Shown here one piece after another: positions 1-7,700 of a stretch of DNA of 12,698 bases (position 1 is its first letter; every line of letters starts with the position of its first letter). The translations under genes and the position numbers were made by a program. The stretch lies in assembly GCA_902984215.1 (NCBI GenBank), contig CADWAF010004109.1, forward strand, positions 1 through 12,698. The letters are read 5' to 3'. Under the pieces are notes generated by a model. The model worked only from the letters and a program-made list of their open reading frames with translations. It was not told where the DNA came from and did not search any database. Origin of the DNA: Willaertia magna (taxonomy: Eukaryota; Heterolobosea; Eutetramitea; Acrasida; Naegleriidae).

Positions 1-258
1 AGCATAAGCTACACCAAATAAGCCCGATGCGCATAAACCAACAAAGAACCAAGATACTGGAAGTAAATACCAAGGCAATTGAGCCAAAGCAATAACACCG
101 ATTGTCATGAATGTCAAAGTTAAACCAATTTGTAACCAAGCTTTTCTACTTGATGGTTGGAAAACATCAGATGGTAATAAGTTGCGAATTTCATCCCATG
201 AAATAGTTTTATCCTCTTCTAAAGGATTAGTTGGAGGTAACACCTCTGCAGTAGACAT
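1..258 (-). CDS. Omega-6 (delta-12-type) fatty acid desaturase, N-terminal fragment
   Basis: The reading frame starts at the ATG whose complement is 256-258 and runs off the left edge, giving 86 residues. Residues 18-45 (TISWDEIRNLLPSDVFQPSS, then KAW) resemble the start of cyanobacterial DesA and plastid FAD6 desaturases, where a 'LP...F......KAW' stretch precedes the first membrane span. A hydrophobic stretch follows, then PWYLLPVSWFFVGLCASGLF (near residues 62-81), which matches the FAD6 'PWYLLPLAW..TG....GFF' segment just before histidine box 1. Family role: insertion of a cis double bond into a membrane-lipid acyl chain by a membrane di-iron enzyme. Odd point: the visible residues before the edge are GVAYA where FAD6 has VIGHD, so the first box histidine appears to be Tyr. 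The ATG is preceded by TTAAAAAATT, like other starts here. The family call is fairly firm; regiospecificity cannot be read from this fragment. Confidence 0.7.
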   Translation of the reverse strand, partial: MSTAEVLPPTNPLEEDKTISWDEIRNLLPSDVFQPSSRKAWLQIGLTLTFMTIGVIALAQLPWYLLPVSWFFVGLCASGLFGVAYA

Positions 259-542
259 AATTTTTTAAGAATGGTAAATTCTTGAAGACTGGAGTTTATT
301 TGAGCTTTTTTGAATTTCTTGGCCAACCTTGGTAAGAAAATGAGGCGGTTTCCGGTCTTTTCCCTTTATTCCTATTTACCATCGAAAAATACCCTGAAGA
401 TTCAAGCTTTTTCTGATTGAAGCCTCACACTTTTTGCCACAGTACAGCTTGACGTGGTGCAGCAAAGAATTTACGGTGTATTAGCAGTACATTAAACAAG
501 AAATACAATGAATTTCACACAAAAAATAAATTACATTTTTAT
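259..542. other. Intergenic region upstream of the desaturase, with a possible uORF
   Basis: This 284-bp stretch lies between the desaturase start (minus strand) and the stop of the next minus-strand gene. It is clearly less AT-rich than the genes around it. It holds a GCGGTTTCCGG word at 344-354 that recurs upstream of the neighbouring gene pair. On the minus strand an ATG at 382-380 opens a 28-codon frame ending at a TAA at 298-296, before the desaturase ATG at 258. If transcribed with the gene it would be an upstream ORF. The AATAAA of the upstream gene (538-543 on the minus strand) overlaps its stop codon. No tRNA-like structure was seen. Confidence 0.5.
296..382 (-). promoter_or_regulatory. 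Candidate upstream ORF of the desaturase gene (28 codons)
   Basis: ATG is at 382-380 and TAA at 298-296, ending about 40 bases before the desaturase ATG. The peptide is basic and begins MVNRNKGKRPETASF. It could reduce translation of the desaturase if the transcript starts upstream of 382. It could equally be chance, since the transcription start is unknown. The bases after the ATG (GTAAAT) also look like a weak splice donor, so a spliced 5' exon is a second possibility. Confidence 0.25.
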
Positions 543-908
543 TTACATATCTTCCCACTTTCTTCTACCTATTTCACTTATTGGATAGTTATATCTTCTT
601 ACTACTGTTAAATCCTTCTTTCTTGGTTCCGTAGAGTTATTATCAAATAATTCTTTAGTTTCTGGTGGATTTAATTTGTTTGGTCTTGGAGGAGGATTAG
701 TTTTTGCAGTCATTGGTGCGGATCTACTTCCTAACCAATATTTATCCATTAACTTTCCGATTAATGGAAGTTTCTTTAAGATAGATACTGGAATATTAAT
801 CATAAAACAAATGCAATCGGTAATAAAGAGTAACCATGTTGGGTCTCTATATTCTTCATTCATTGGGTGCAAAACCATTTTTTTTAATTCTATTTTGTTG
901 CAACACAT
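543..908 (-). CDS. Small protein with a hydrophobic segment, function unknown
   Basis: This single-exon frame encodes 121 residues from the first ATG (906-908 complement). An ATG at 878 sits behind an A-run (ATTAAAAAAAATGG), the usual start context in this window, and would give 111 residues; it may be the true start. The visible features are a hydrophobic stretch at about residues 24-44 (PTWLLFITDCICFMINIPVS), a basic patch with 'LPLIGKLMDKYW', then a hydrophilic Pro/Lys/Arg-rich tail ending RRKWEDM. This suggests a one-span membrane or membrane-associated protein. I do not recognise the family. Its 5' end faces another small protein at 1089 across 180 bp. The reverse-strand frame at 676-966 is less plausible because it lacks an A-rich start. 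An AATAAA overlaps the stop codon. Confidence 0.6.
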   Translation of the reverse strand: MCCNKIELKKMVLHPMNEEYRDPTWLLFITDCICFMINIPVSILKKLPLIGKLMDKYWLGSRSAPMTAKTNPPPRPNKLNPPETKELFDNNSTEPRKKDLTVVRRYNYPISEIGRRKWEDM

Positions 909-935
909 GTTTACACCAAGCGCTTTTGTAAGTTT

Positions 936-946
936 GCGGTTTCCGC
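936..946. repeat. Inverted repeat GCGG-TTT-CCGC
   Basis: Perfect 4-bp arms flank TTT. The first ten bases, GCGGTTTCCG, recur at 344-353 upstream of the desaturase gene, so this may be a shared regulatory word. Confidence 0.45.
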
Positions 947-953
947 AGGATAG

Positions 954-974
954 CTCTGTAGTTTGATTACAGAG
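954..974. repeat. Inverted repeat CTCTGTA-N7-TACAGAG
   Basis: Two perfect 7-bp arms (954-960 and 968-974) flank a 7-base spacer. It could be a dimeric factor site or a small hairpin in a 5' leader. It lies between divergent starts. Confidence 0.4.
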
Positions 975-1088
975 GGTTTTGCAGCAGATTTACTTTAAAT
1001 TAATTATAAGATATTGGTGTAAAGAAATCAAAGCAGTTAATAAAGTTCAAATTAATTAATTTGTTTCGCCTTTTAATCAAGATAAAAA

Positions 1089-1364
1089 ATGTCCAACAGT
1101 AAATTCATAGCTTACATTAAAAATCACAGACTTATGGCAGCCACCATTTTCACACTTTTCGGGTTTGTTGCCTCCGTTAAAACACTACAAAAAGATGCAG
1201 AAGTAAAACAACGTAGACATGAAGGAATATTTAAAGATAGAGATAGATTAAATAGAAGAAGAATTGCAAATGGATTACCACCATTACCAGATAATGAATT
1301 TCGGGATGAAAAACTAGTGCAAGAATGGTTAGAATTCAAAAAGGATAATAATATAAAATATTAA
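1089..1364 (+). CDS. Small single-span membrane protein, possibly mitochondrial, function unknown
   Basis: This single-exon frame encodes 91 residues. The ATG is preceded by GATAAAAA, the usual start context here. Residues 1-13 are hydrophilic and basic. About residues 16-31 (MAATIFTLFGFVASV) form one likely membrane span. The rest is highly charged and Arg/Lys-rich (KQRRHEGIFKDRDRLNRRR), with a short Pro-rich stretch GLPPLPDNEF. A short basic N-terminus plus one span plus a charged tail is common among small inner-membrane subunits and assembly factors of respiratory complexes, but no family signature is recognised, so that placement is inference. Its stop codon (1362-1364) overlaps the stop codon of the convergent methyltransferase gene (1361-1363). 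Confidence 0.7.
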   Translation: MSNSKFIAYIKNHRLMAATIFTLFGFVASVKTLQKDAEVKQRRHEGIFKDRDRLNRRRIANGLPPLPDNEFRDEKLVQEWLEFKKDNNIKY

Positions 1365-2488
1365 AAAGAATACTCATTTGTTTTGGTTAACTCGTAAATA
1401 TACATAGATTCCTCAGGGTCATATAAATACCTAAATTCCATAGAGGCAACATCAAAAACACATTCATCACTTCCTCCATTATCTTCATCTGGTAAATAAT
1501 TATATTGTGAAAATACAACCCATTTTCCATTTAATTTTAAAATATCTTTTAAACCTCTTTGAACTCTTCTAACATTTCTTACTCCAATATCTAATTCTCC
1601 AAGAGCATATGTACCTTCTTCTAAATAAATAGAATCTACTCCTGCTTTATCAATAACTAAATCAATACTACTTGATTTAAATTCAAATTCTAAATCTGTC
1701 ATATCTTTATTTTCAAATTTAATGGAACAATCATTTCCAAATTTTTCTTTTGCATAAACTTCCATTAAAGTATTTAATTCATCTGAAATATCAATACAAG
1801 TAATATTTTTATATCCTAATTTATATAATTCAAATGGTAATTCACTTAAGCCATTAGCTAAAATTAATATTTTTTGATCAAATGAAGTTAAATAAGATTT
1901 TAAATAATTCTCAATATTTTGATAATCCCCATACCAATCAGTTTGTAATCTATTTTCTTTTAAATTTTCAATAAACTTAGTCATTGTTAAATCCGAATTA
2001 TTTTTCTTATCATTTAAATATTTTTGATAAATATAATTATAATATTTAACCCAATAATCTTTAGAATGAACTTTAATTGGACTTGTACCTCCAATTGTCA
2101 TATTTCTTAGATTTGTTATATAAGAGATAGCCTTATCTTTTGCATTCTCTAGTAATACTTCTTGTTCTTCAAAACTTTCAGTATTTTTATAAGTTTGTAT
2201 ATAATCTCTAATTACATCTTTCATTTTTTCATTTGCATCTTTTAATTGGGTTTTAGGTATTGCAACTTTATTAATTCTTAGAACTTCACGTAAAATTGGG
2301 AACCAAGGAGGTATTTCTTTAGATTCTACTAATCCAAAAGCATCATCTAATGATTTAGTATTATAGTTTCTTGTATATTTATTATTAAAAAGTAATGTTG
2401 TTGTTTTATTAATAATTCCGATTGAAGATGAAGTTTTTTTATTGAACAAGAAGGTAGAAGAAGATGTTAATAGCGAACTTTGTCTCAT
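1361..2488 (-). CDS. Class I SAM-dependent methyltransferase, EEF1AKMT4/METTL13-like, probable mitochondrial targeting
   Basis: A single-exon frame of 375 residues. Residues 1-45 are rich in Ser, Thr, Lys and Arg with almost no acidic residues, typical of a mitochondrial presequence. The methyltransferase part starts near residue 144: 'YWVKYY', then DWYGDY at 184-189, then motif I 'KILILANGLSEL' at 206-216, CIDIS at 231-235, KDMTDLEF at 261-268 and DLVIDKAGVDSIYL at 276-289. This order matches the EEF1AKMT4/METTL13 group, whose members carry 'YW..rY...DW...', 'VLVIGCGNS.LS', 'D.S' and 'DKGTLDA'. Members that are characterised methylate lysines or the N-terminus of translation elongation factor 1A. 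Motif I is altered (ANGLS for GCGNS) and DKGTLD is DKAGVD, so substrate and even activity are open. Residues 60-140 match nothing I know. The ATG follows GATAAAAA. Confidence 0.75.
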   Translation of the reverse strand: MRQSSLLTSSSTFLFNKKTSSSIGIINKTTTLLFNNKYTRNYNTKSLDDAFGLVESKEIPPWFPILREVLRINKVAIPKTQLKDANEKMKDVIRDYIQTYKNTESFEEQEVLLENAKDKAISYITNLRNMTIGGTSPIKVHSKDYWVKYYNYIYQKYLNDKKNNSDLTMTKFIENLKENRLQTDWYGDYQNIENYLKSYLTSFDQKILILANGLSELPFELYKLGYKNITCIDISDELNTLMEVYAKEKFGNDCSIKFENKDMTDLEFEFKSSSIDLVIDKAGVDSIYLEEGTYALGELDIGVRNVRRVQRGLKDILKLNGKWVVFSQYNYLPDEDNGGSDECVFDVASMEFRYLYDPEESMYIYELTKTNEYSF

Positions 2489-2507
2489 TTTTTATCTTTC
2501 GGAAAAA
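2489..2507. promoter_or_regulatory. 19-bp gap between two divergent start codons
   Basis: The minus-strand methyltransferase ATG ends at 2488 and a plus-strand ATG begins at 2508. The gap reads TTTTT-ATCTTTCGG-AAAAA, so each start has an A-run before it on its own strand. There is no room for separate promoters, so transcription in at least one direction must begin inside the other gene. Confidence 0.5.
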
Positions 2508-2711
2508 ATGATTAGAAACCAAGGAAACTCATCTACAAAGGATGAAGAAAGGATTGTTGAAGAATTAGAAAAGAAGGCTGAAGTGTTTAGAAAGTTAGAT
2601 CAAAAACAAGATGCAACAGATGAATTGGTTAAATATTGTAAAAATAAAGATGAGAAAATGTTATTTAGGTTAGGAAGGTTATTGGAAAAGAAAAAGCATT
2701 CCGGCCAGTAA
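2508..2711 (+). CDS. Small Lys/Glu-rich helical protein, function unknown
   Basis: A frame of 67 residues starts at an ATG preceded by GGAAAAA. The open frame extends upstream to 2442 only by using a TTG, and that part overlaps the methyltransferase N-terminus. From about residue 10 the protein is strongly charged and probably helical (DEERIVEELEKKAEVFRK), with a second helix containing 'LFRLGRLLEKKK'. No membrane segment or presequence is visible. Hydrophobic residues are spaced roughly every three to four positions, suggesting a coiled coil. I do not recognise a family. Support for it being real is the start context, coding-like composition and the absence of a competing gene; its small size limits confidence. 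It precedes the carboxylase gene in tandem by 164 bp. Confidence 0.5.
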   Translation: MIRNQGNSSTKDEERIVEELEKKAEVFRKLDQKQDATDELVKYCKNKDEKMLFRLGRLLEKKKHSGQ

Positions 2712-2875
2712 TTAAGATGTAATCATTAGATTATTTATCTATACCTGAATGTTGTTTATAACAAAGAAGCTTAAAAAAGAGTCTAAGAACATTATCATTG
2801 AAAAACAAAGCCTTTTGCTGGCATAAAGCTTACAATAAACGCTTAATTTGATTTCTTTTCATTGTTTTAAAAAAA

Positions 2876-4615
2876 ATGCTGAAACGAAGTCTTCCATCAA
2901 CTTTAAAGTCATTCAATTCATCTTCTTCTTTTAAATCATTGATTAAACAAAATAATAATGGAATGAGATTCTATCATTCTATTACTAGTGCAGAAACTAC
3001 CCACAATGTTTTACCTAATACTATTATGCAAAATGATGAATTTAAATTAAATTATGAATTCAATAGTAAAAGAGTAAATGAATTAAAAGAATTAATTGAT
3101 AAAATTAAATTAGGAGGAGATGAAAAATATAGAAAACAACATATTTCACGTAATAAGTTATTAGTTAGAGATCGTATCAATAAATTACTAGATGATGGAT
3201 CACCATTCTTAGAGTTCAGTCAATTGGCCGGTTATAAATTATACGGAAAGGATGATGTTCCAGCTGGTGGTATTATCACAGGAGTTGGTAAAATTCATAA
3301 CCAATTATGTGTTATTGTAGCTAATGATGCAACTGTTAAAGGTGGTACTTATTATCCAATTACTGTAAAGAAACATTTAAGAGCACAAGAGATTGCAGAA
3401 CAAAATGGTTTGCCATGTATTTATATTGCAGATAGTGGAGGTGCAAATTTAGAACATCAATCAGATGTTTTCCCAGATAAATATCATTTTGGTAGAATCT
3501 TTTATAATCAAGCTCAAATGAGTGCAAAAGGTATTCCACAAATTGCAGTTGTTATGGGTAAATGTACTGCAGGTGGTGCTTATGTCCCAGCTATGGCAGA
3601 TGAAAGTATTATTGTTAAAGGTAATGGTACAATCTATTTGGGTGGACCACCATTAGTTAAAGCTGCAACTGGTGAAGAAGTGACAGATGAAGAATTAGGT
3701 GGTGCAGATGTACATTGTAAAATGTCTGGAGTAACAGATTATTATGCAAATGATGAAAATGAAGCAATATATTTAACAAGAAGAATTGTTTCAAATTTAA
3801 ATTTAAAGAAAAGAGAATTCTTAGGAATGAATAACTCTAATGGAATGCAAGTCCCAACTGAATTTGAAGAACCAAAATATAATCCAGATGAAATTTTAGG
3901 TATTTTACCACATGATTCACGTAAAACATTTGATGTAAGAGATATTATTTCACGTATTGTTGATGGTAGTAGATTTGATGAATTTAAACAATTATATGGT
4001 ACTACCTTAGTAACTGGTTTTGCAAAGATCTATGGTAAACCAGTTGGTATTATTGCAAATAATGGTGTTTTATTCTCTTCTTCTGCAGTTAAGGGAGCAC
4101 ACTTTATTGAATTGTGCACTCAACGAGGTATTCCATTAATTTTCCTTCAAAATATTACAGGATTTATGGTTGGTAAACAATATGAAACTGGTGGTATTGC
4201 AAAAGATGGTGCTAAATTAGTTATGGCTGTAGCTAATGCTCAAGTACCAAAGATCACAGTTTTAATTGGTGGTAGTTTTGGTGCTGGTAATTATGGTATG
4301 TGTGGTAGAGCTTACAATCCAAGATTTTTATATATGTGGCCTAATTCTAGAATTTCAGTTATGGGTGGTGAACAAGCAGCTTCTGTTCTATCTCAAGTTA
4401 AACCAAATATGACAGAAAGTGAAAGAGAAGAATTTAAGAATAAGATTAGAGAAAAATATGAACATGAAGGACATCCTTATTATTCAAGTGCTCGTTTATG
4501 GGATGATGCTGTTATTGATCCACGTGACACTAGAAGAATACTTGGTTTATCTTTAAGTGTTTGTGAAAATGCTCCAATTGAAAAACCAACTCAATTTGGT
4601 GTATTTAGAATGTAA
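2876..4615 (+). CDS. MCCC2: Methylcrotonoyl-CoA carboxylase beta chain, mitochondrial
   Basis: A single-exon frame of 579 residues. The product is the carboxyltransferase (non-biotin) subunit that, with the biotin-carrying alpha subunit, converts 3-methylcrotonyl-CoA to 3-methylglutaconyl-CoA in leucine breakdown in the mitochondrial matrix. Residues 1-35 ([20 protein letters not shown] and on) form a basic, Ser-rich presequence. The N-terminal carboxyltransferase half contains [20 protein letters not shown] (187-206), [14 protein letters not shown] (230-243) and [13 protein letters not shown] (257-269). The C-terminal half contains [53 protein letters not shown] and [16 protein letters not shown] (465-480), and the protein ends '[14 protein letters not shown]'. 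These match the animal enzyme nearly end to end. Compared with the human protein, the loop after 'GGEQAASVL' is shorter. Codons such as GGT, CCA and GCT recur, suggesting good expression. The start follows AAAAAA. A canonical AATAAA lies at 4632-4637. Confidence 0.97.
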   Translation: MLKRSLPSTLKSFNSSSSFKSLIKQNNNGMRFYHSITSAETTHNVLPNTIMQNDEFKLNYEFNSKRVNELKELIDKIKLGGDEKYRKQHISRNKLLVRDRINKLLDDGSPFLEFSQLAGYKLYGKDDVPAGGIITGVGKIHNQLCVIVANDATVKGGTYYPITVKKHLRAQEIAEQNGLPCIYIADSGGANLEHQSDVFPDKYHFGRIFYNQAQMSAKGIPQIAVVMGKCTAGGAYVPAMADESIIVKGNGTIYLGGPPLVKAATGEEVTDEELGGADVHCKMSGVTDYYANDENEAIYLTRRIVSNLNLKKREFLGMNNSNGMQVPTEFEEPKYNPDEILGILPHDSRKTFDVRDIISRIVDGSRFDEFKQLYGTTLVTGFAKIYGKPVGIIANNGVLFSSSAVKGAHFIELCTQRGIPLIFLQNITGFMVGKQYETGGIAKDGAKLVMAVANAQVPKITVLIGGSFGAGNYGMCGRAYNPRFLYMWPNSRISVMGGEQAASVLSQVKPNMTESEREEFKNKIREKYEHEGHPYYSSARLWDDAVIDPRDTRRILGLSLSVCENAPIEKPTQFGVFRM

Positions 4616-4763
4616 TCAAACCACTGTTCATAATAAATACAATCCTAAATGCATTTGTTAGTGATTCGTCAATTTATGTTATGTAATCCAATTCCCAGAT
4701 TATCACTTGCTGATTGATGAAGGAAATTCTTCCGAATTTATCGAAAATAACTTTCAAAAAAAA

Positions 4764-7700
4764 ATGAAAAAATCATTTGACATCTTTCGTAAAAAGACAA
4801 CATTTAATAAAAATAAAAGTAACAATGAAAAAACTAATGTTGACAATAGTAATAATCCATTAGCAAAACTACAACGTGGTGGAACAATAGTAAAAATTAA
4901 ACATAAAGGAACTATTAATATTACTTTAAAAATTGAACAGGAATCTTCTTCACTATCAACATCATCTACTGAAGAATGTACTAATCATACCATTCATAAT
5001 AACAATAACAATATTGAAGTAATTGAAGTTGTATGTTCCAGTTCAGAAAATATTTTAAATTTCTTAAAAGATAAAATTCCTCTATTAAAAGATGATGTAA
5101 TAAAATTTAAAGAGAAATATGGAATATTTTTTGTAAGAGATGAAAGTGTTAATAGATTAGAAAATGAATATATTTCTATTCATTCAAAACGTGGTGATTG
5201 GTTAATGAATTTAAATGTGACATTTAATGATTTAAAAGTAGATGAAAAGGTATGTTTTTATTTATTTGATTTAATTGATTGATTGATGGCTTGTCAAGTG
5301 TATAATGGAATGTGTATTATTAAAAAAAAAAGTAAATATACAATTTGGAGAACAATTTTGTAAACCTATAGAATTAAATGAATTACAAACAGTTCAAGAA
5401 TTAACAAATGATATTTGTAAACATTTTACAATTAAAAAAGAATTTATTGAAGATTTTTCATTAAAATTTAAACAACAATTTTTAATAAATAATTTAACTT
5501 TAAGAGAACAAGGAATTATTTTAATTAAAAATTTAGTTGAAAAATTAAAAATAATTAAAAAATATCATTTTACAACAAATTTATTATTAAAAGAATTAAA
5601 ATTAAATACTTTGGCTTTATCTTTAACTTATTTTGAAGTAAGTATTTATTTATTACAATATTAAATTTACAATAATATTTACTTTACAAAAAGACAAAAG
5701 ATAGATTTTTAAATGGTACTTTATTTTATTCATTAGATTCACAATTTGATATTTTAATTAAATTAATTTCATTAATTATTTATTCAGAAAGTAAAGAAAA
5801 AGAATTTAAACAATTAATGTCAGAAAATCAATCAAATCAAATAATTGAATTATTAAATGAATATTTTCCAATAAATTTAATTTTAAATAATAATCAAATA
5901 TTATTTGAGAAATTAAAGAAAGAAATTTTAAATAATAAAAATTATAAATCTTATAATATAGTTGATGCACAAACTGAATTTGTAATGGAATGTTCAAATC
6001 ATCCATTTTTTAAATTTAATTTATTTGAAGTAAAATGTTTTATACAAAATAATAATCAAATGTCAAATGTCAATAATGAAGAAGTAGAACAATCATCAGT
6101 TGATAATAATGAAGAATTATTTAAAGATTATTTATTTGGAATAGATGATTTAGGTATTTCAATAATTCATTTAAAAGATAAATATATTATAAATAGTATA
6201 CCTTTTAAAAATATTGTAACTTATGCAATCACTCCAGAAAATAATTTACAAAATAATTTACAAAATAAGAATAACCAATCATTTGAATTAAAAATTATTG
6301 TAAAACAACCAGAACCAATTATTGAAACCATTATTACAATACATTCCAATCAAGTATATGAAATTGAAAATCTATTACAAGGAATAATTACACATTTCAT
6401 TAAAAATGATCACTTAAATGATGATGATGAAAATGTCAGTAATCAAAATGTTGAATATAAAAATGAAATTTTAACAATTGAAGAATGTTTAAAAAATAAA
6501 GAGATTGTTAAAGAAGCTTATTTAGAATTAGAAAATTTAGATAAATATATGAATTATAATAATGGACCAATACAATTATATTTAAAAAATAAAGAACTAG
6601 AATGGATTCATTATAATTATCATTCTTTATTTGAAAATGAAGAAAATGATGAAATGATGACAAGTGACAGTATTAATTATAATGAAATTAAAACTTTAGA
6701 AGAATTAAGAGAAATTTCATTACAAGAATTAATTGAAATTGAAATGGAAAGAAAATCAAAAGAATTACAATTAAAATTATTAGAAAATTTAAATAATTTA
6801 AATTTAATGGATTTTACAATAGATAAAATTTATGCTAAAAAAGTTTTAGAAATGAAACAAGAAAGTGATTTATATTTTAATGAAATTGATAATTATTTTA
6901 AGAATAATAATGATAATTTATTATTACAAAAGAATTTACAAAAATTACAACAAATATTTATTAATCAAATTAATTATTTATTTCAATATGAAAAATATTT
7001 AAATGATCATTTTCTAAATTTAAAAGAATTACAAAAACAATTTATTGAAAATAATGAAAATAAAATTAATTCACCAAAAGTAGGAATTACATCAAATAAT
7101 TCACCATTATCATTTAAACAATCATCTCCTACAAGTAATAATAATAACAATAGCACAATGAATAGTAATAAGAAGTTAATGTTAGGGAATATTAGAAATA
7201 ATAGTAATAGTTCATCACCTTCTACTTCACCAACAACGACATTGGCATATTCTTCAAATAGAAAGATTTCAAATTCTGAAGAGTTATTAATGACAGCATT
7301 AAATAATAATATTTCATTAATTGAAAATAATAATGAACGTAATTCATTAGATAATGACAATAATAATAGTAATGAAAAGGTAAATAATAATTCATCAGAA
7401 GAGAAGGTAGTAAGTGCTAGAAGAAGAACTGCAATCTTTTCTGGAAAGAGTCCTTTATTAATGAATAATAAATCACCAAGTACTATAAATAATAATAGTG
7501 GTAATGGTATTATTACAAATAATAATAATGGCAACAACAATAGTAACAATACAGTTATTGATAAGGAAGAAGATAATAATCAAGATCAAAATAATAACAA
7601 TTCTACAACAAATGAAAGTAAATCTGCAACCATTAGTGAATTGACAAATGCTTTAAAGAATTTTAACAACAATAATAATGAAAATATTAACTCATTACCA

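Larger units (their letters stand above)
909..1088. promoter_or_regulatory. Divergent promoter region with three inverted repeats
   Basis: The region separates the starts of a minus-strand gene (908) and a plus-strand gene (1089). Within about 60 bp it has the palindrome AAGCGCTT at 918-925, the dyad GCGG-TTT-CCGC at 936-946, and a 7-bp inverted repeat CTCTGTA/TACAGAG with a 7-base spacer at 954-974. These GC-containing words stand out in an AT-rich setting. They are plausible transcription factor sites serving both genes. That role is inferred from position only. Confidence 0.45.

Noticed and set aside
676..966. Plus-strand open frame of 96 codons opposite the gene at 543-908
   Set aside because: The start lacks the A-run context, it covers the divergent promoter, and the minus-strand frame fits better with neighbouring gene spacing.
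1124..1339. Minus-strand frame inside the gene at 1089-1364
   Set aside because: Ser/Leu-rich mirror of a lysine- and arginine-rich coding sequence; no start context and fully contained.
2442..2507. Upstream extension of the 67-residue gene
   Set aside because: It needs a TTG start and overlaps the methyltransferase N-terminus.
4700..4730. C-box-like TGATTGATGAAG suggesting a C/D snoRNA
   Set aside because: No correctly placed D box or terminal stem was found.
4707..4763. Upstream extension of the FERM gene
   Set aside because: The frame opens with TTG, not ATG; the ATG at 4764 has a strong A-run.
5305..5664. Separate 119-residue gene
   Set aside because: It is exon 2 of the FERM gene: splice sites on both sides restore F1 and F2 motifs across the junctions.
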